Shown in pieces: positions 28,303-35,789 of a stretch of DNA of 35,789 nucleotides; position 1 is the stretch's first letter; every line of letters starts with the position of its first letter. The notes beneath the pieces are model-generated. The model was not told the origin of the DNA, searched no databases, and worked only from the letters and a program-made list of their open reading frames with translations. The position numbers and the translations under genes are program-made. This DNA comes from a virus, in IMG/VR virus record IMGVR_UViG_3300004151_000021, positions 1 to 35,789 of that record. One strand, 5' to 3'.

Positions 28303-29016
28303 ATGACAAACGAACTTTTAACCTCCGGCATTCAACAGCTGGATGCACCTGAGTTTGTTTTTCTCTATATGCTTGATGTGACGGCGCTTGGTGGCGGTAT
28401 TCAATATTGGACGCCGCGCAGAGAGGGTGACGATGAACCAATCGTCTTTCAAGGCAATACTTATGTTTGTACCGATATTCAGATTGATGAGGTTGACTTA
28501 ACGACATCTGGAACCTTGCCGAGGCCACAGATCACAATCGGAAATGCTGATGGTCTAGTAGGTGCACTCTTAGTCGCCTATGACGATATTAAGGGCTGTC
28601 AAGTCACGCGCATGCGTGTACGGCGTGATTGCCTTGACGGACAAGAAAACGCCGATGTGGAGGCTGACTGGCCAATAGATATCTTTCGTGTTGAACGCCC
28701 GGTTTCGAGAAACAAAAATAAGGTCGTGATTGAACTTGCGGCCGCAACCGACAATATGGGGGCCAAGGTTCCAGGGCGACCCATTTTGAGAAATGTATGC
28801 TCTTGGATTTACAGAAGATGGGATGGAACAGCCTTCAATTATGAGTCGGCGACCTGCCCTTATGCTGGAACGGCATTCTATACGCGGCTTGGAAAAACAT
28901 GCGCTTCATCAAAAGATTGCTGCGGCAAGCGTGTGAGCGACTGTAAATTACGTTATCCGTCCGAACCTCTGCCATTCGGCGGGTTTCCGGGCGTTGCAAA
29001 GGTGAGGACATCCTAA
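28303..29016 (+). CDS. minor tail protein, gpL family (cysteine-rich C-terminus)
   Basis: A 237-aa tail-tip protein. The N-terminal two thirds are beta-rich (PEFVFLYMLDVTALGGG, GRPILRNVCSWIYR). The C-terminal domain has Cys166, 185, 200, 206, 207 and 214; homologues of lambda gpL bind a [4Fe-4S] cluster with four cysteines in this region, and the needed residues are present here, with two to spare. The tip likely docks with gpJ and closes the tube. Confidence 0.9.
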   Translation: MTNELLTSGIQQLDAPEFVFLYMLDVTALGGGIQYWTPRREGDDEPIVFQGNTYVCTDIQIDEVDLTTSGTLPRPQITIGNADGLVGALLVAYDDIKGCQVTRMRVRRDCLDGQENADVEADWPIDIFRVERPVSRNKNKVVIELAAATDNMGAKVPGRPILRNVCSWIYRRWDGTAFNYESATCPYAGTAFYTRLGKTCASSKDCCGKRVSDCKLRYPSEPLPFGGFPGVAKVRTS

Positions 29017-29017
29017 C

Positions 29018-29767
29018 ATGGCTTTCCCAAGACCTGATTTCTCAGATTCCGTTATTGCCGCCGCCAAGGCTCATGCTGTTGCCTGTTATCCTAATGAGAG
29101 CTGCGGGCTTGTCATCGGTGACGCCTATGTGGCGTGCGAGAATATGGCTTCTGATCCTGAGAATGACTTTAAAATTTCAGCCAACGATGTAGCCTCGGCT
29201 GGCGATGCTCTTTTCGCCGTTATCCATTCGCATCCTGACGGCAAAGGCGTGCCATCAAAAGCAGATATGCAATCGCAGATCGACACGGATTGCATTTTTG
29301 GCATTATTCCGTGCAACAAAACAGAGGCTTTTAAGCCTGTCTTTTGGGGCGATTATCTTTTGGAAGGATTTTATCGCGGCGGTTCCTTTGTTGAAGGGCT
29401 TATCGGTCGTGAGTTTATTCACGGCATAAGTGATTGCTATTCATTAATCCGTGCCTATTTCTGGCAAGTACGCGGCATTAAGCTGAAAGAGTTCGCCCGC
29501 GATGAAAAATGGTGGAGCGATGGCGGCGATCTTTACCGCGCCAGCTTTGTTGAGGCTGGGTTTGAGTCTATTGATGAAAAAAGCGCCGCCGAAGGTGATG
29601 TATTTATCGGTTGTGTTTTGGCAAGCGTTCCCAACCATGGCGGCATTATCTTAGATCGAGGCCAAGGTTTGCATCATCTTGCCGATCGTTATGCGCGCCG
29701 AGAAGGTCTTTTAAAATGGCGTAAATATATTACGCACTGGCTTCATTACACCGGTACAGAGACGTAA
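29018..29767 (+). CDS. tail assembly protein gpK: JAMM + NlpC/P60 domains
   Basis: A 249-aa two-domain protein. The N-terminal MPN/JAMM domain has H70, H72, S80 and D83 with exact HxHx7Sx2D spacing and Glu27 in NESCG, so its metal site looks intact. The C-terminal NlpC/P60 domain has Cys140 (GISDCYSL) and His207 (PNHGGI). Family members act in tail tip assembly and may cut peptidoglycan during DNA entry. The order L-K-I-J is as in lambda. Confidence 0.92.
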   Translation: MAFPRPDFSDSVIAAAKAHAVACYPNESCGLVIGDAYVACENMASDPENDFKISANDVASAGDALFAVIHSHPDGKGVPSKADMQSQIDTDCIFGIIPCNKTEAFKPVFWGDYLLEGFYRGGSFVEGLIGREFIHGISDCYSLIRAYFWQVRGIKLKEFARDEKWWSDGGDLYRASFVEAGFESIDEKSAAEGDVFIGCVLASVPNHGGIILDRGQGLHHLADRYARREGLLKWRKYITHWLHYTGTET

Positions 29768-29778
29768 GGGTGTAGCCT

Positions 29779-30405
29779 ATGGCTCTTATTATTCTTCACG
29801 GAGACCTGCATCAATTCGGCGGGCCCTATTCGCTTGCGGTCAAGACTCCGGGGGAAGCTGTGCGTGCCCTTTGCCTTCAGATCAAGGGTTTTCGCAAACG
29901 TCTCAATGATGGACACTTTCGTATCGTCAAAAAAACACCCTGTTGTACCAAGAGCCGTGATTTACCGCTCGACATGCTCAGAATAGGCATCGCCCCATGG
30001 CACGAGATCCATATTGTCCCGGTCGTTGCCGGAAGCAAGAGCGGTGGAGGTAAGGTTCTAACTGGGCTGGCCATTGCAGCGATTGCGTTTGTGGCTTCGC
30101 CCGCTGTCGTTGGCGCTCTAGGGCCAACCATGGGTATGGCAACGCCTTTTGCAACGATTGCTGGGTTCAATATCACCTATGCTTCCGTAGCTGGTTTAGG
30201 CGCGGCGCTGGCGCTTGGTGGTGTGTCACAAATGCTTTCCAGCACAAAATCGTCATCCTCTTCATCCGTTGATACGAACGCCAGTTATCTTTTCAGTGGG
30301 CCCGTGAATGTAACGGAGCAAGGGGTTTCTATTCCACTTGGCTATGGCGAGTTTATCTGTGGATCTGTTGTCGTTTCCAGTGACCTTGAGACGGAAAATA
30401 TCTGA
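29779..30405 (+). CDS. tail assembly protein, gpI family
   Basis: A 208-aa protein. The ubiquitin-like N-terminal part (LIILHGDLHQFGGPYSLAVK, then AVRALCLQIKGFRKRL) and a small hydrophobic glycine/alanine-rich segment (about 93-160) fit lambda gpI. The hydrophobic segment could be membrane-active. gpI is required for tail assembly but is not found in the virion in lambda. It lies between K and J as expected. Confidence 0.9.
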   Translation: MALIILHGDLHQFGGPYSLAVKTPGEAVRALCLQIKGFRKRLNDGHFRIVKKTPCCTKSRDLPLDMLRIGIAPWHEIHIVPVVAGSKSGGGKVLTGLAIAAIAFVASPAVVGALGPTMGMATPFATIAGFNITYASVAGLGAALALGGVSQMLSSTKSSSSSSVDTNASYLFSGPVNVTEQGVSIPLGYGEFICGSVVVSSDLETENI

Positions 30406-30407
30406 GC

Positions 30408-33400
30408 ATGGTGCAGATCACTGAGATTATAGGTTCTGGCTCTGGCAAGTCTGGAAGTAGCAGCCGTGTGGCAAGCGAAGACCAGAACACGCTTCAATCG
30501 ACGTCTCTTGCGCGTGTTCTCGATGTGATCAGCGCTGGACCAATTGTAGGCCTTGTCTGTGATGCAAATGGTATCTATTTCGACGATACGGCTCTGCAAA
30601 ATAGCGATGGAACCTATAACTTCTGCCGCACGGATGATGATGGCAACAGCCTGCCTTATGAAGCTGGCATTGATTGGGCACAGCGCCTTGGGCTGCCGGA
30701 TCAGGATTATATGGCTGGCTTTACGGACACGGCAACAACAGTGTCCGTTAGTGTTGAAGTTAAAGTTTCAACGCCATTGGTTCGTACTGTTTCGGGCCCG
30801 ATTGATGCGGCGCGTATTACGGTAACGATTCCGGCCCTAACTTATCAAAACGCTTCAACAGGTGATTTACATGGAAGCAGCGTCAAGATTAGATTTCAGC
30901 GCCGGGAAACAGGAACGGAAACGTGGGAGACTGTTTCAGACATAACAATTACAGGAAAATGCGTTTCGACCTATCAATTTTCAAAGCGCATCACGCTCGG
31001 CGGTGACGGCGATTGGGATTTGCGGCTGGTTCGTCTTACGGCAGACAGCACGCAAAGCAATTTGCAGAACCATACATGGTGGGCTTCCACTTCGCTGATC
31101 ACAGACGGCAAGTTCATTTATCCGAACACGGCCTATATAGGGCTAACGGCTGATGCGCGCTATTTTGGGTCATCAATACCGTCGCGTGCCTATAAGTGCA
31201 AATTGCGGATTATCAAGGTGCCGTCAAATTATGACCCTGATGCGCGAGCCTACACAGGCCTTTGGGACGGTACGTTTAAATCGGCATGGACGAATAACCC
31301 AGCATGGGTTCTTTATGACGTCCTTACAGATCAGATTGATTGTTTGGGGCGTTATATCGATGAAGATCAGGTCGATAAATGGACGCTTTATGAAATCGCG
31401 CAATACTGCGACGAGCTTGTTGATGATGGTTTCGGCGGGAAGGAACCGCGCTTTACCTTCAATTATCAGATCACCTCAATGGAGGATGCGTACAAGGTCG
31501 TTCAATCGATTGCGTCTGTTTTTCGCGGGCTGACTTATTGGGCTTCCGGTCAAATCTTCTTTTTTGCCGATATGCCTTCTGACCCTGCGCGCCCTGTTAC
31601 TGCTGCGAATGTTAAAGATGGACTCTTTACTTATGAAGGGGCGGCTTACTCGGCGCAGCATTCTGCGGTCTATGTGACGTGGTTTGATCCTGATGATATG
31701 TGCCGTCAGGCCATTGAGCTTGTTGAAGATCCAGAGCTAATTACAAAGTTTGGATGGCGTACAACAGAAATCACGGCATATGCCTGCACCTCGCGTGGGC
31801 AGGCGCATCGGCTTGGAAAGTGGCTGCTTGATACGGAAAAATATTCGACAGAGACTGTCAATTATGAGGCCTCACTTGATCATATTAATTTTCGTCCCGG
31901 CGATATCATCGAAATTTATGATCCAGATTATCAAGGTTTGCGGCTTGGCGGGCGTATTGTTGAGGCCAGCGCAAACAGCGTGACGATTGATGATCCCATC
32001 ATCATTGAGAAAGGAAAGACCTATACGCTTAAAATTGTGATGCCTGATTGTTCGATGGCTAAACGCATTTTGACAAATAGTGTAGGAAACACAACGGTTC
32101 TTTCATTTGACGATGCGTTAACGACAATGCCAGTCGATCAAGCAATCTGGGGTGTAACCGTAAGCGATCTTGCGCCGCGCCAGTTCCGCGTGCTGTCAAT
32201 TAAAGAAAGCGGCGAAAATAATTATATTGTTTCTGCATTGTTTCATGACCCAACAAAATATGAGCGCGTTGAGCAGGATATCCAACTTGATACGTTGACC
32301 TACACAAGTTATAAAACGCAAAAGCCTGATGCGCCAACGGCACTCACAATAAAAGAATATGTTTACCGTTACAATGCGGCCCTAAGGTCGGCAGCGACGC
32401 TTACATGGACTCCGCCGGCGTATAGCAAGATCATTGAAGCTTATGAAGTTCAGCGTCGCCGGGCTGATGGTAACTGGGAATCCTGTGGCACAACGGCGCT
32501 CACTTCGATGGACATCAAAGATTGCGAATCCGGTGATTGGGTTTTTCGGATATGCGCCATAGGCTTTAACGGCCTTGTCAGTTATTGGTTTGTCAAGACG
32601 GTCACACTTTTTGGTGTGGCTGCTGCGCCGAGTGATGTCATGAACTTCAACCTTCAAGTTTTGGGTTCAATCGGTACGCTGAGCTGGGATAACGTATCTG
32701 ATCTCGATTTATCGCACTACAGAATTAAACACTCAACACTAACGTCCGGCGCGACTTGGGGAAGCGCAATTGATCTTGTCGTAAAAGCTACAGGCGTTTC
32801 AATTCAGGTTCCAGTGATGGACGGAACCTATCTGATTAAGGCGGTCGATCTTTCAGGGAGCGAAAGCAAAAACGCGACGCTTGTTGTAACGACAGTTTCA
32901 GGCGTCACGGGTCTTAATGCGGTAGCGGCGCTTAGTGATTGGCCTAGCTGGTCAGGCACACACGATGGAACGGCGGCAGACGGTTCTATTCTCAAACTTG
33001 CTTCTGGTTCTAGCTATGGAATCTATACCTTCGCGCAAACGTATGATCTTGGTGCCGTTTATACATCGCGTCTCTCGGCTGTTATAGATGCTTATGGTGT
33101 GACCATTGGCCGGACGTGGGCCTCGCTTGGGAGGTGGTCTTTAGTCGGAACGTGGTCACAGGCAGATCCTTCCGCGTGGGCTGTTAAAGTTCAAATGCGC
33201 CTGACACAAGATGATCCAAACAACGACCCCACATGGTCGGCATGGACCGATCTTATCGTTGGCGATTATACAGCTCGTGCTTATCAGTTCCGGTTAATTT
33301 TGAGCAGCACGGTTTCAAACGTTACACCTGCCGTTGCTGATGTGACAGCGACGGTCGATATGCCGGACAGAGTTGAAAGCGATGTGGGCCTTGTTGTTCC

Positions 33401-33611
33401 TGCCGTCGGCTTGGCTGTTGTGTTTAATCCGGCGTTTAGAGAAGCGCCGGCCATTGGTCCAACCTGCCAAAATGGTCAAACAGGGGATACACACCAATAT
33501 CTATCTGGGCCAACGAATGAAGGATACACAATTCAATTCTTAGACAATACCGGCACACCAGTGCAGCGCACAATGGACGCAATTTATCGTGGTATTGGCT
33601 ACGCCGCGTAG
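30408..33611 (+). CDS. central tail fibre/host specificity protein, gpJ family
   Basis: A 1067-aa gpJ-like protein forming the central tip fibre. The N-terminal 450 residues (SSRVASEDQNTLQSTSLARV, GPIVGLVCDANGIYFDDTAL, LWDGTFKSAWTNNPAWVLYD) are the conserved hub part. Fibronectin-like beta domains follow at about 640-790 (PDAPTALTIKEY, WTPPAYSKIIEAYEVQRRR). The C-terminal 200 residues are beta-rich and probably exposed; in lambda this end binds the receptor. Stop of gpI is two bases before this ATG. Confidence 0.94.
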   Translation: MVQITEIIGSGSGKSGSSSRVASEDQNTLQSTSLARVLDVISAGPIVGLVCDANGIYFDDTALQNSDGTYNFCRTDDDGNSLPYEAGIDWAQRLGLPDQDYMAGFTDTATTVSVSVEVKVSTPLVRTVSGPIDAARITVTIPALTYQNASTGDLHGSSVKIRFQRRETGTETWETVSDITITGKCVSTYQFSKRITLGGDGDWDLRLVRLTADSTQSNLQNHTWWASTSLITDGKFIYPNTAYIGLTADARYFGSSIPSRAYKCKLRIIKVPSNYDPDARAYTGLWDGTFKSAWTNNPAWVLYDVLTDQIDCLGRYIDEDQVDKWTLYEIAQYCDELVDDGFGGKEPRFTFNYQITSMEDAYKVVQSIASVFRGLTYWASGQIFFFADMPSDPARPVTAANVKDGLFTYEGAAYSAQHSAVYVTWFDPDDMCRQAIELVEDPELITKFGWRTTEITAYACTSRGQAHRLGKWLLDTEKYSTETVNYEASLDHINFRPGDIIEIYDPDYQGLRLGGRIVEASANSVTIDDPIIIEKGKTYTLKIVMPDCSMAKRILTNSVGNTTVLSFDDALTTMPVDQAIWGVTVSDLAPRQFRVLSIKESGENNYIVSALFHDPTKYERVEQDIQLDTLTYTSYKTQKPDAPTALTIKEYVYRYNAALRSAATLTWTPPAYSKIIEAYEVQRRRADGNWESCGTTALTSMDIKDCESGDWVFRICAIGFNGLVSYWFVKTVTLFGVAAAPSDVMNFNLQVLGSIGTLSWDNVSDLDLSHYRIKHSTLTSGATWGSAIDLVVKATGVSIQVPVMDGTYLIKAVDLSGSESKNATLVVTTVSGVTGLNAVAALSDWPSWSGTHDGTAADGSILKLASGSSYGIYTFAQTYDLGAVYTSRLSAVIDAYGVTIGRTWASLGRWSLVGTWSQADPSAWAVKVQMRLTQDDPNNDPTWSAWTDLIVGDYTARAYQFRLILSSTVSNVTPAVADVTATVDMPDRVESDVGLVVPAVGLAVVFNPAFREAPAIGPTCQNGQTGDTHQYLSGPTNEGYTIQFLDNTGTPVQRTMDAIYRGIGYAA

Positions 33612-33623
33612 GAGAACTAACAA

Positions 33624-34847
33624 ATGACGCAGACGATAGAGACACAAACGGTTGATGATGATGCGGCTGATTTCCCGGCTGTTTGGAATGCTCTCATTGA
33701 AGCTATTCTGACTGGCTTTTCAGGATCATCACGACCGGACAAGGCTAGAGCGGGCACGCGCTGGCTAGATGAAGCGGATAATATCTACTATTTTTATGAT
33801 GGCGCGATCGATATACCTCTTTTTAAGATCGATGCGGTAAACCATCTTTTAATCGCACCTATTGGTGGTGGTGTCGCCTCATTGGCTAGCGCAAGCACGG
33901 TCAATATCGGGAGTATTCTTCATAATGTGATTACGATCACAGGAACCACAACAATCAACAGTTTTGGCGATGGCATGAAGGCAGGCCAATCAAAAAAACT
34001 GATTTTCACAAGTGCTCTTTCAATCTCGAATGGAACGAGCCTTACGCTGCCCGGCGGAGCAGATATTCAAACAACGTCAGGCGATATGCTTGAAGTTGTT
34101 TGCACGGGAACGGGGGCGTATAAATGTGCTCTGTTTTCCGCGTCTGGTGTTGCTTCAAGCAATGAGCTTGCATCTGAAGTCACAGCTAGGGCTTCAGCTG
34201 ATACGGTTCTAACACAGTCAATAGCAGATGAAGTGTCCGCGCGCGCGGCGGCCGATGCGGCGTTGCAAAGCACGATTAATAATCTTGGAAGCGGCAAACA
34301 AGTCTTCACATCAAGCGGAACTATTACTGTTCCTGTGACAACCATTTATGCCTCTGCTTGCGGCGGTGGAGGCGGCGGCGGTGGTGGGCTCGCCGTGTCT
34401 TCGGATTCGGTACTATCCCCCGGCGGTGGCGGTGGTGGTTATGGTCAAACGGTTATAAGACAGCAAATATCAGGCCTTACGATCGGGGATTCCATAACTG
34501 TTACGGTAGGCGCGGGGGGAGTCGCGGGGGGAAGGGGCTCCAACGGCGGTAGTGGCGGTTCGAGTTCGTTTGGGGCTTATATAACGTGTGTAGGCGGTGA
34601 GTTTGGGCAGAAACCAGAATTGTCATATCTGGGGGGAGCGGGGGGTGGTTTTGGCGGCCAGCGCGGGAGTAGTCCTATCAGTGAATCCGGCGCTAACGGG
34701 TATGGTGGCGTCGGCGGGAGCGGGGCCTTTGGCTCCGGCGGAACAAATGGGTGGTACGGAACCGGATATGGTGCTGGAGGCAGCGGGGGAAATCATAACC
34801 ATGCAGGTGAAGTTGGGTTACCCGGAATAATTATTGTGGAGTGGTAA
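33624..34847 (+). CDS. tail fibre with a polyglycine-rich C-terminal domain
   Basis: A 407-aa fibre protein. An N-terminal attachment part (about 1-65, TRWLDEADNIYYFYDG), a beta-rich middle (SASTVNIGSILHNVITITGT) and a coiled-coil stretch (about 178-215, LASEVTARASADTVLTQSIA) lead to a C-terminal domain of about 160 residues with runs of glycine (CGGGGGGGGG, GGAGGGFGGQRG). Such polyglycine-sandwich domains act as phage adhesins, and loops between glycine runs set receptor choice. It follows gpJ directly. Confidence 0.88.
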   Translation: MTQTIETQTVDDDAADFPAVWNALIEAILTGFSGSSRPDKARAGTRWLDEADNIYYFYDGAIDIPLFKIDAVNHLLIAPIGGGVASLASASTVNIGSILHNVITITGTTTINSFGDGMKAGQSKKLIFTSALSISNGTSLTLPGGADIQTTSGDMLEVVCTGTGAYKCALFSASGVASSNELASEVTARASADTVLTQSIADEVSARAAADAALQSTINNLGSGKQVFTSSGTITVPVTTIYASACGGGGGGGGGLAVSSDSVLSPGGGGGGYGQTVIRQQISGLTIGDSITVTVGAGGVAGGRGSNGGSGGSSSFGAYITCVGGEFGQKPELSYLGGAGGGFGGQRGSSPISESGANGYGGVGGSGAFGSGGTNGWYGTGYGAGGSGGNHNHAGEVGLPGIIIVEW

Positions 34848-34849
34848 TC

Positions 34850-35041
34850 ATGGCAATATACGCAATTGTGAACAGCGACAGTGTCGTTGAGAATCTGATC
34901 GTGTGGGATGGGATTTCGACTTATGCGCCGCCAGAGGGGACAACGCTTGTCTACTCTGATGGCACGGCGATCATCGGCGGAACGTGGGACGGATCGGCTT
35001 TCGTTGATCCCGTCACTGAGGTTGAGGAAGCAACAGAATAA
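34850..35041 (+). CDS. small tail-associated protein
   Basis: A 63-aa protein, MAIYAIVNSDSVVENLIVWDG followed by an acidic tail (VTEVEEATE). Short proteins of this kind with a NLIVWDG-like motif follow tail fibre genes in many phages and are thought to help fibre assembly or attach to the baseplate. The ATG at 34850 is preferred over an upstream GTG at 34841. A terminator lies 12 bp after the stop. Confidence 0.75.
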   Translation: MAIYAIVNSDSVVENLIVWDGISTYAPPEGTTLVYSDGTAIIGGTWDGSAFVDPVTEVEEATE

Positions 35042-35053
35042 CAAACACGATTC

Positions 35054-35076
35054 AGCGGCCATCGGCTGCTTTTTTA
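35054..35076 (+). terminator. rho-independent terminator between tail genes
   Basis: AGCGGCC (35054-35060) pairs with GGCTGCT (35064-35070) around ATC, with one G-U pair, then TTTTT. It lies between the 63-aa and 126-aa genes, possibly reducing transcription of the last genes or marking a module join. Confidence 0.75.
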
Positions 35077-35098
35077 TTGGCTATGAAAGGATGAGAGA

Positions 35099-35479
35099 AT
35101 GAGCGTACGGGATCAATATAGTAGCGCCCTCGAGACGGTTGAGGTGGTTTTTGCCGCCGGGGCTTCGCAATCTGCGGCTATCGCTTGCGGTGGGCTGCGC
35201 TTGTTTGGCGTGTCCATGCCGACCGCAGCCGAAGGTTGGGATGCGGCTACGCTGACGTTTCTGACCTCAGCGACGGAAGATGGGACGTATCAGCCGCTCA
35301 TCGATCTGAGCACCGGTAACGAAATCACGGCCTATGTAGCGGCTGGTGTAAACGGCTCCTTTCCAGAACCCGTTCTTTTCTCGTCCTGGCAGTTCATGAA
35401 AATCAGATCCGGCAATAAGACGACGCCGGTCGCACAAACGGCGGCGCGCGCAATTAAGCTGCAAGTGCGGAGCATCTAA
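35099..35479 (+). CDS. phage structural protein of unknown role
   Basis: A 126-aa beta-rich protein (VEVVFAAGASQSAAIACGG, LRLFGVSMPTAAEGWDAATL, FLTSATEDGTYQPL). Similar short proteins lie near the ends of tail modules, and a virion or fibre-associated role is likely, not shown. The start has GAAAGGATG nearby. It ends 2 bp before the next gene. Confidence 0.7.
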   Translation: MSVRDQYSSALETVEVVFAAGASQSAAIACGGLRLFGVSMPTAAEGWDAATLTFLTSATEDGTYQPLIDLSTGNEITAYVAAGVNGSFPEPVLFSSWQFMKIRSGNKTTPVAQTAARAIKLQVRSI

Positions 35480-35481
35480 GG

Positions 35482-35789
35482 ATGGGCAATTTGCTCTTGA
35501 TGAACCGGCGGCACAATCGGGCGATCATTTATTGGCCATTGACGAATGGATTCTTGCCGTCAGGATTAACTTTTTCTCGTGCAAGTTTAGGCAGGCGTTA
35601 CAATTCTTCTGCTATGCTGGTTAGAGAAGCAATCAACTCACCTGCGTTTGAATATAATCCTAAAACCCTTGCCGAACGTGGATTGAGGATTGAACCGCAG
35701 CGCACGAATTACAACCCGCGCTCATGGAGGATTAGCCAGTGGGCTTCTAACAATGGTGTAGCAACTGATGGTGTTTATATAAGCCCGGA
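35482..35789 (+). CDS. tail/receptor-binding protein, 5' part (cut by window end)
   Basis: An open frame of 102 codons runs off the window. It begins MGNLLLMNRRHNRA and contains YWPLTNGFLPSGLTFSRAS, SPAFEYNPKTLAERGLRIE, and EPQRTNYNPRSW. The FSRAS...YNPKTL..RGL.IEPQRTN pattern is common in phage tail proteins with carbohydrate-binding or lectin-like domains farther on. The ATG at 35482 follows TAAGG. The C-terminus and domain type cannot be seen. Confidence 0.8.
   Translation, partial: MGNLLLMNRRHNRAIIYWPLTNGFLPSGLTFSRASLGRRYNSSAMLVREAINSPAFEYNPKTLAERGLRIEPQRTNYNPRSWRISQWASNNGVATDGVYISP

Overview
The window is most of a lambda-type (siphovirus) prophage inserted at the 3' end of a tRNA-Val(GAC) gene. 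It starts inside the tRNA (bases 1-60) and stops inside a late tail or receptor-binding gene, so the far attachment site and any lysis genes lie outside. The host is probably an alphaproteobacterium with near-balanced GC. That rests on gene families I recognise from alphaproteobacterial prophages and on the typical integrase tail read out of the tRNA; no host gene other than the tRNA is present, so genus cannot be given.

Left arm (11-7727, minus strand): a tightly overlapping early operon read toward the tRNA. In order of transcription it encodes a 52-aa membrane peptide, three unrecognised proteins, a ParB-like protein, a membrane-anchored zinc protein, a small possible regulator, a protein with a degenerate J-domain-like end, an alanine-rich Imm-5-like repeat protein, a four-cysteine protein, an unknown protein, an N6-adenine-type DNA methyltransferase, an excisionase-like HTH protein and the tyrosine integrase. 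Control region and cargo (7728-10960): two membrane zinc-ribbon proteins, an HTH-regulator/GNAT-acetyltransferase pair, a 99-aa unknown protein and a short XRE repressor without a visible protease domain. Four copies of a 16-bp operator close to TAACGCAATTGCGTTA sit in pairs at the left operon promoter and between the repressor and a Cro/YdaS-like gene, giving a lambda-like oL/oR layout.

Right early operon (10963-15173): Cro-like protein, CII-like regulator, Toprim-like protein, a 58-aa membrane peptide, DnaB helicase, a replication-initiator-like protein with internal 12-bp repeats, and a DUF6456-like protein, ending at a strong terminator. Late region (15405-35789): small and large terminase, gpW, portal, a protease-capsid fusion with a strong internal start, head decoration and connector proteins, tail terminator, tube, a G/GT chaperone pair joined by a textbook -1 slippery site, tape measure, gpM, gpL, gpK, gpI, gpJ, a glycine-rich fibre and the start of a further receptor-binding protein.

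Four coding segments found by reading the sequence directly are easy to miss: the 52-aa and 58-aa membrane peptides, the frameshift-only T segment, and the truncated last gene. The most notable points are the paired-operator switch with a probably leaderless repressor mRNA, the A AAA AAC frameshift, the nested start in the capsid fusion, GGTTAAG-type repeats at two positions (before terminase and, inverted, in the replication gene), and the accessory block at 7.9-10.5 kb.
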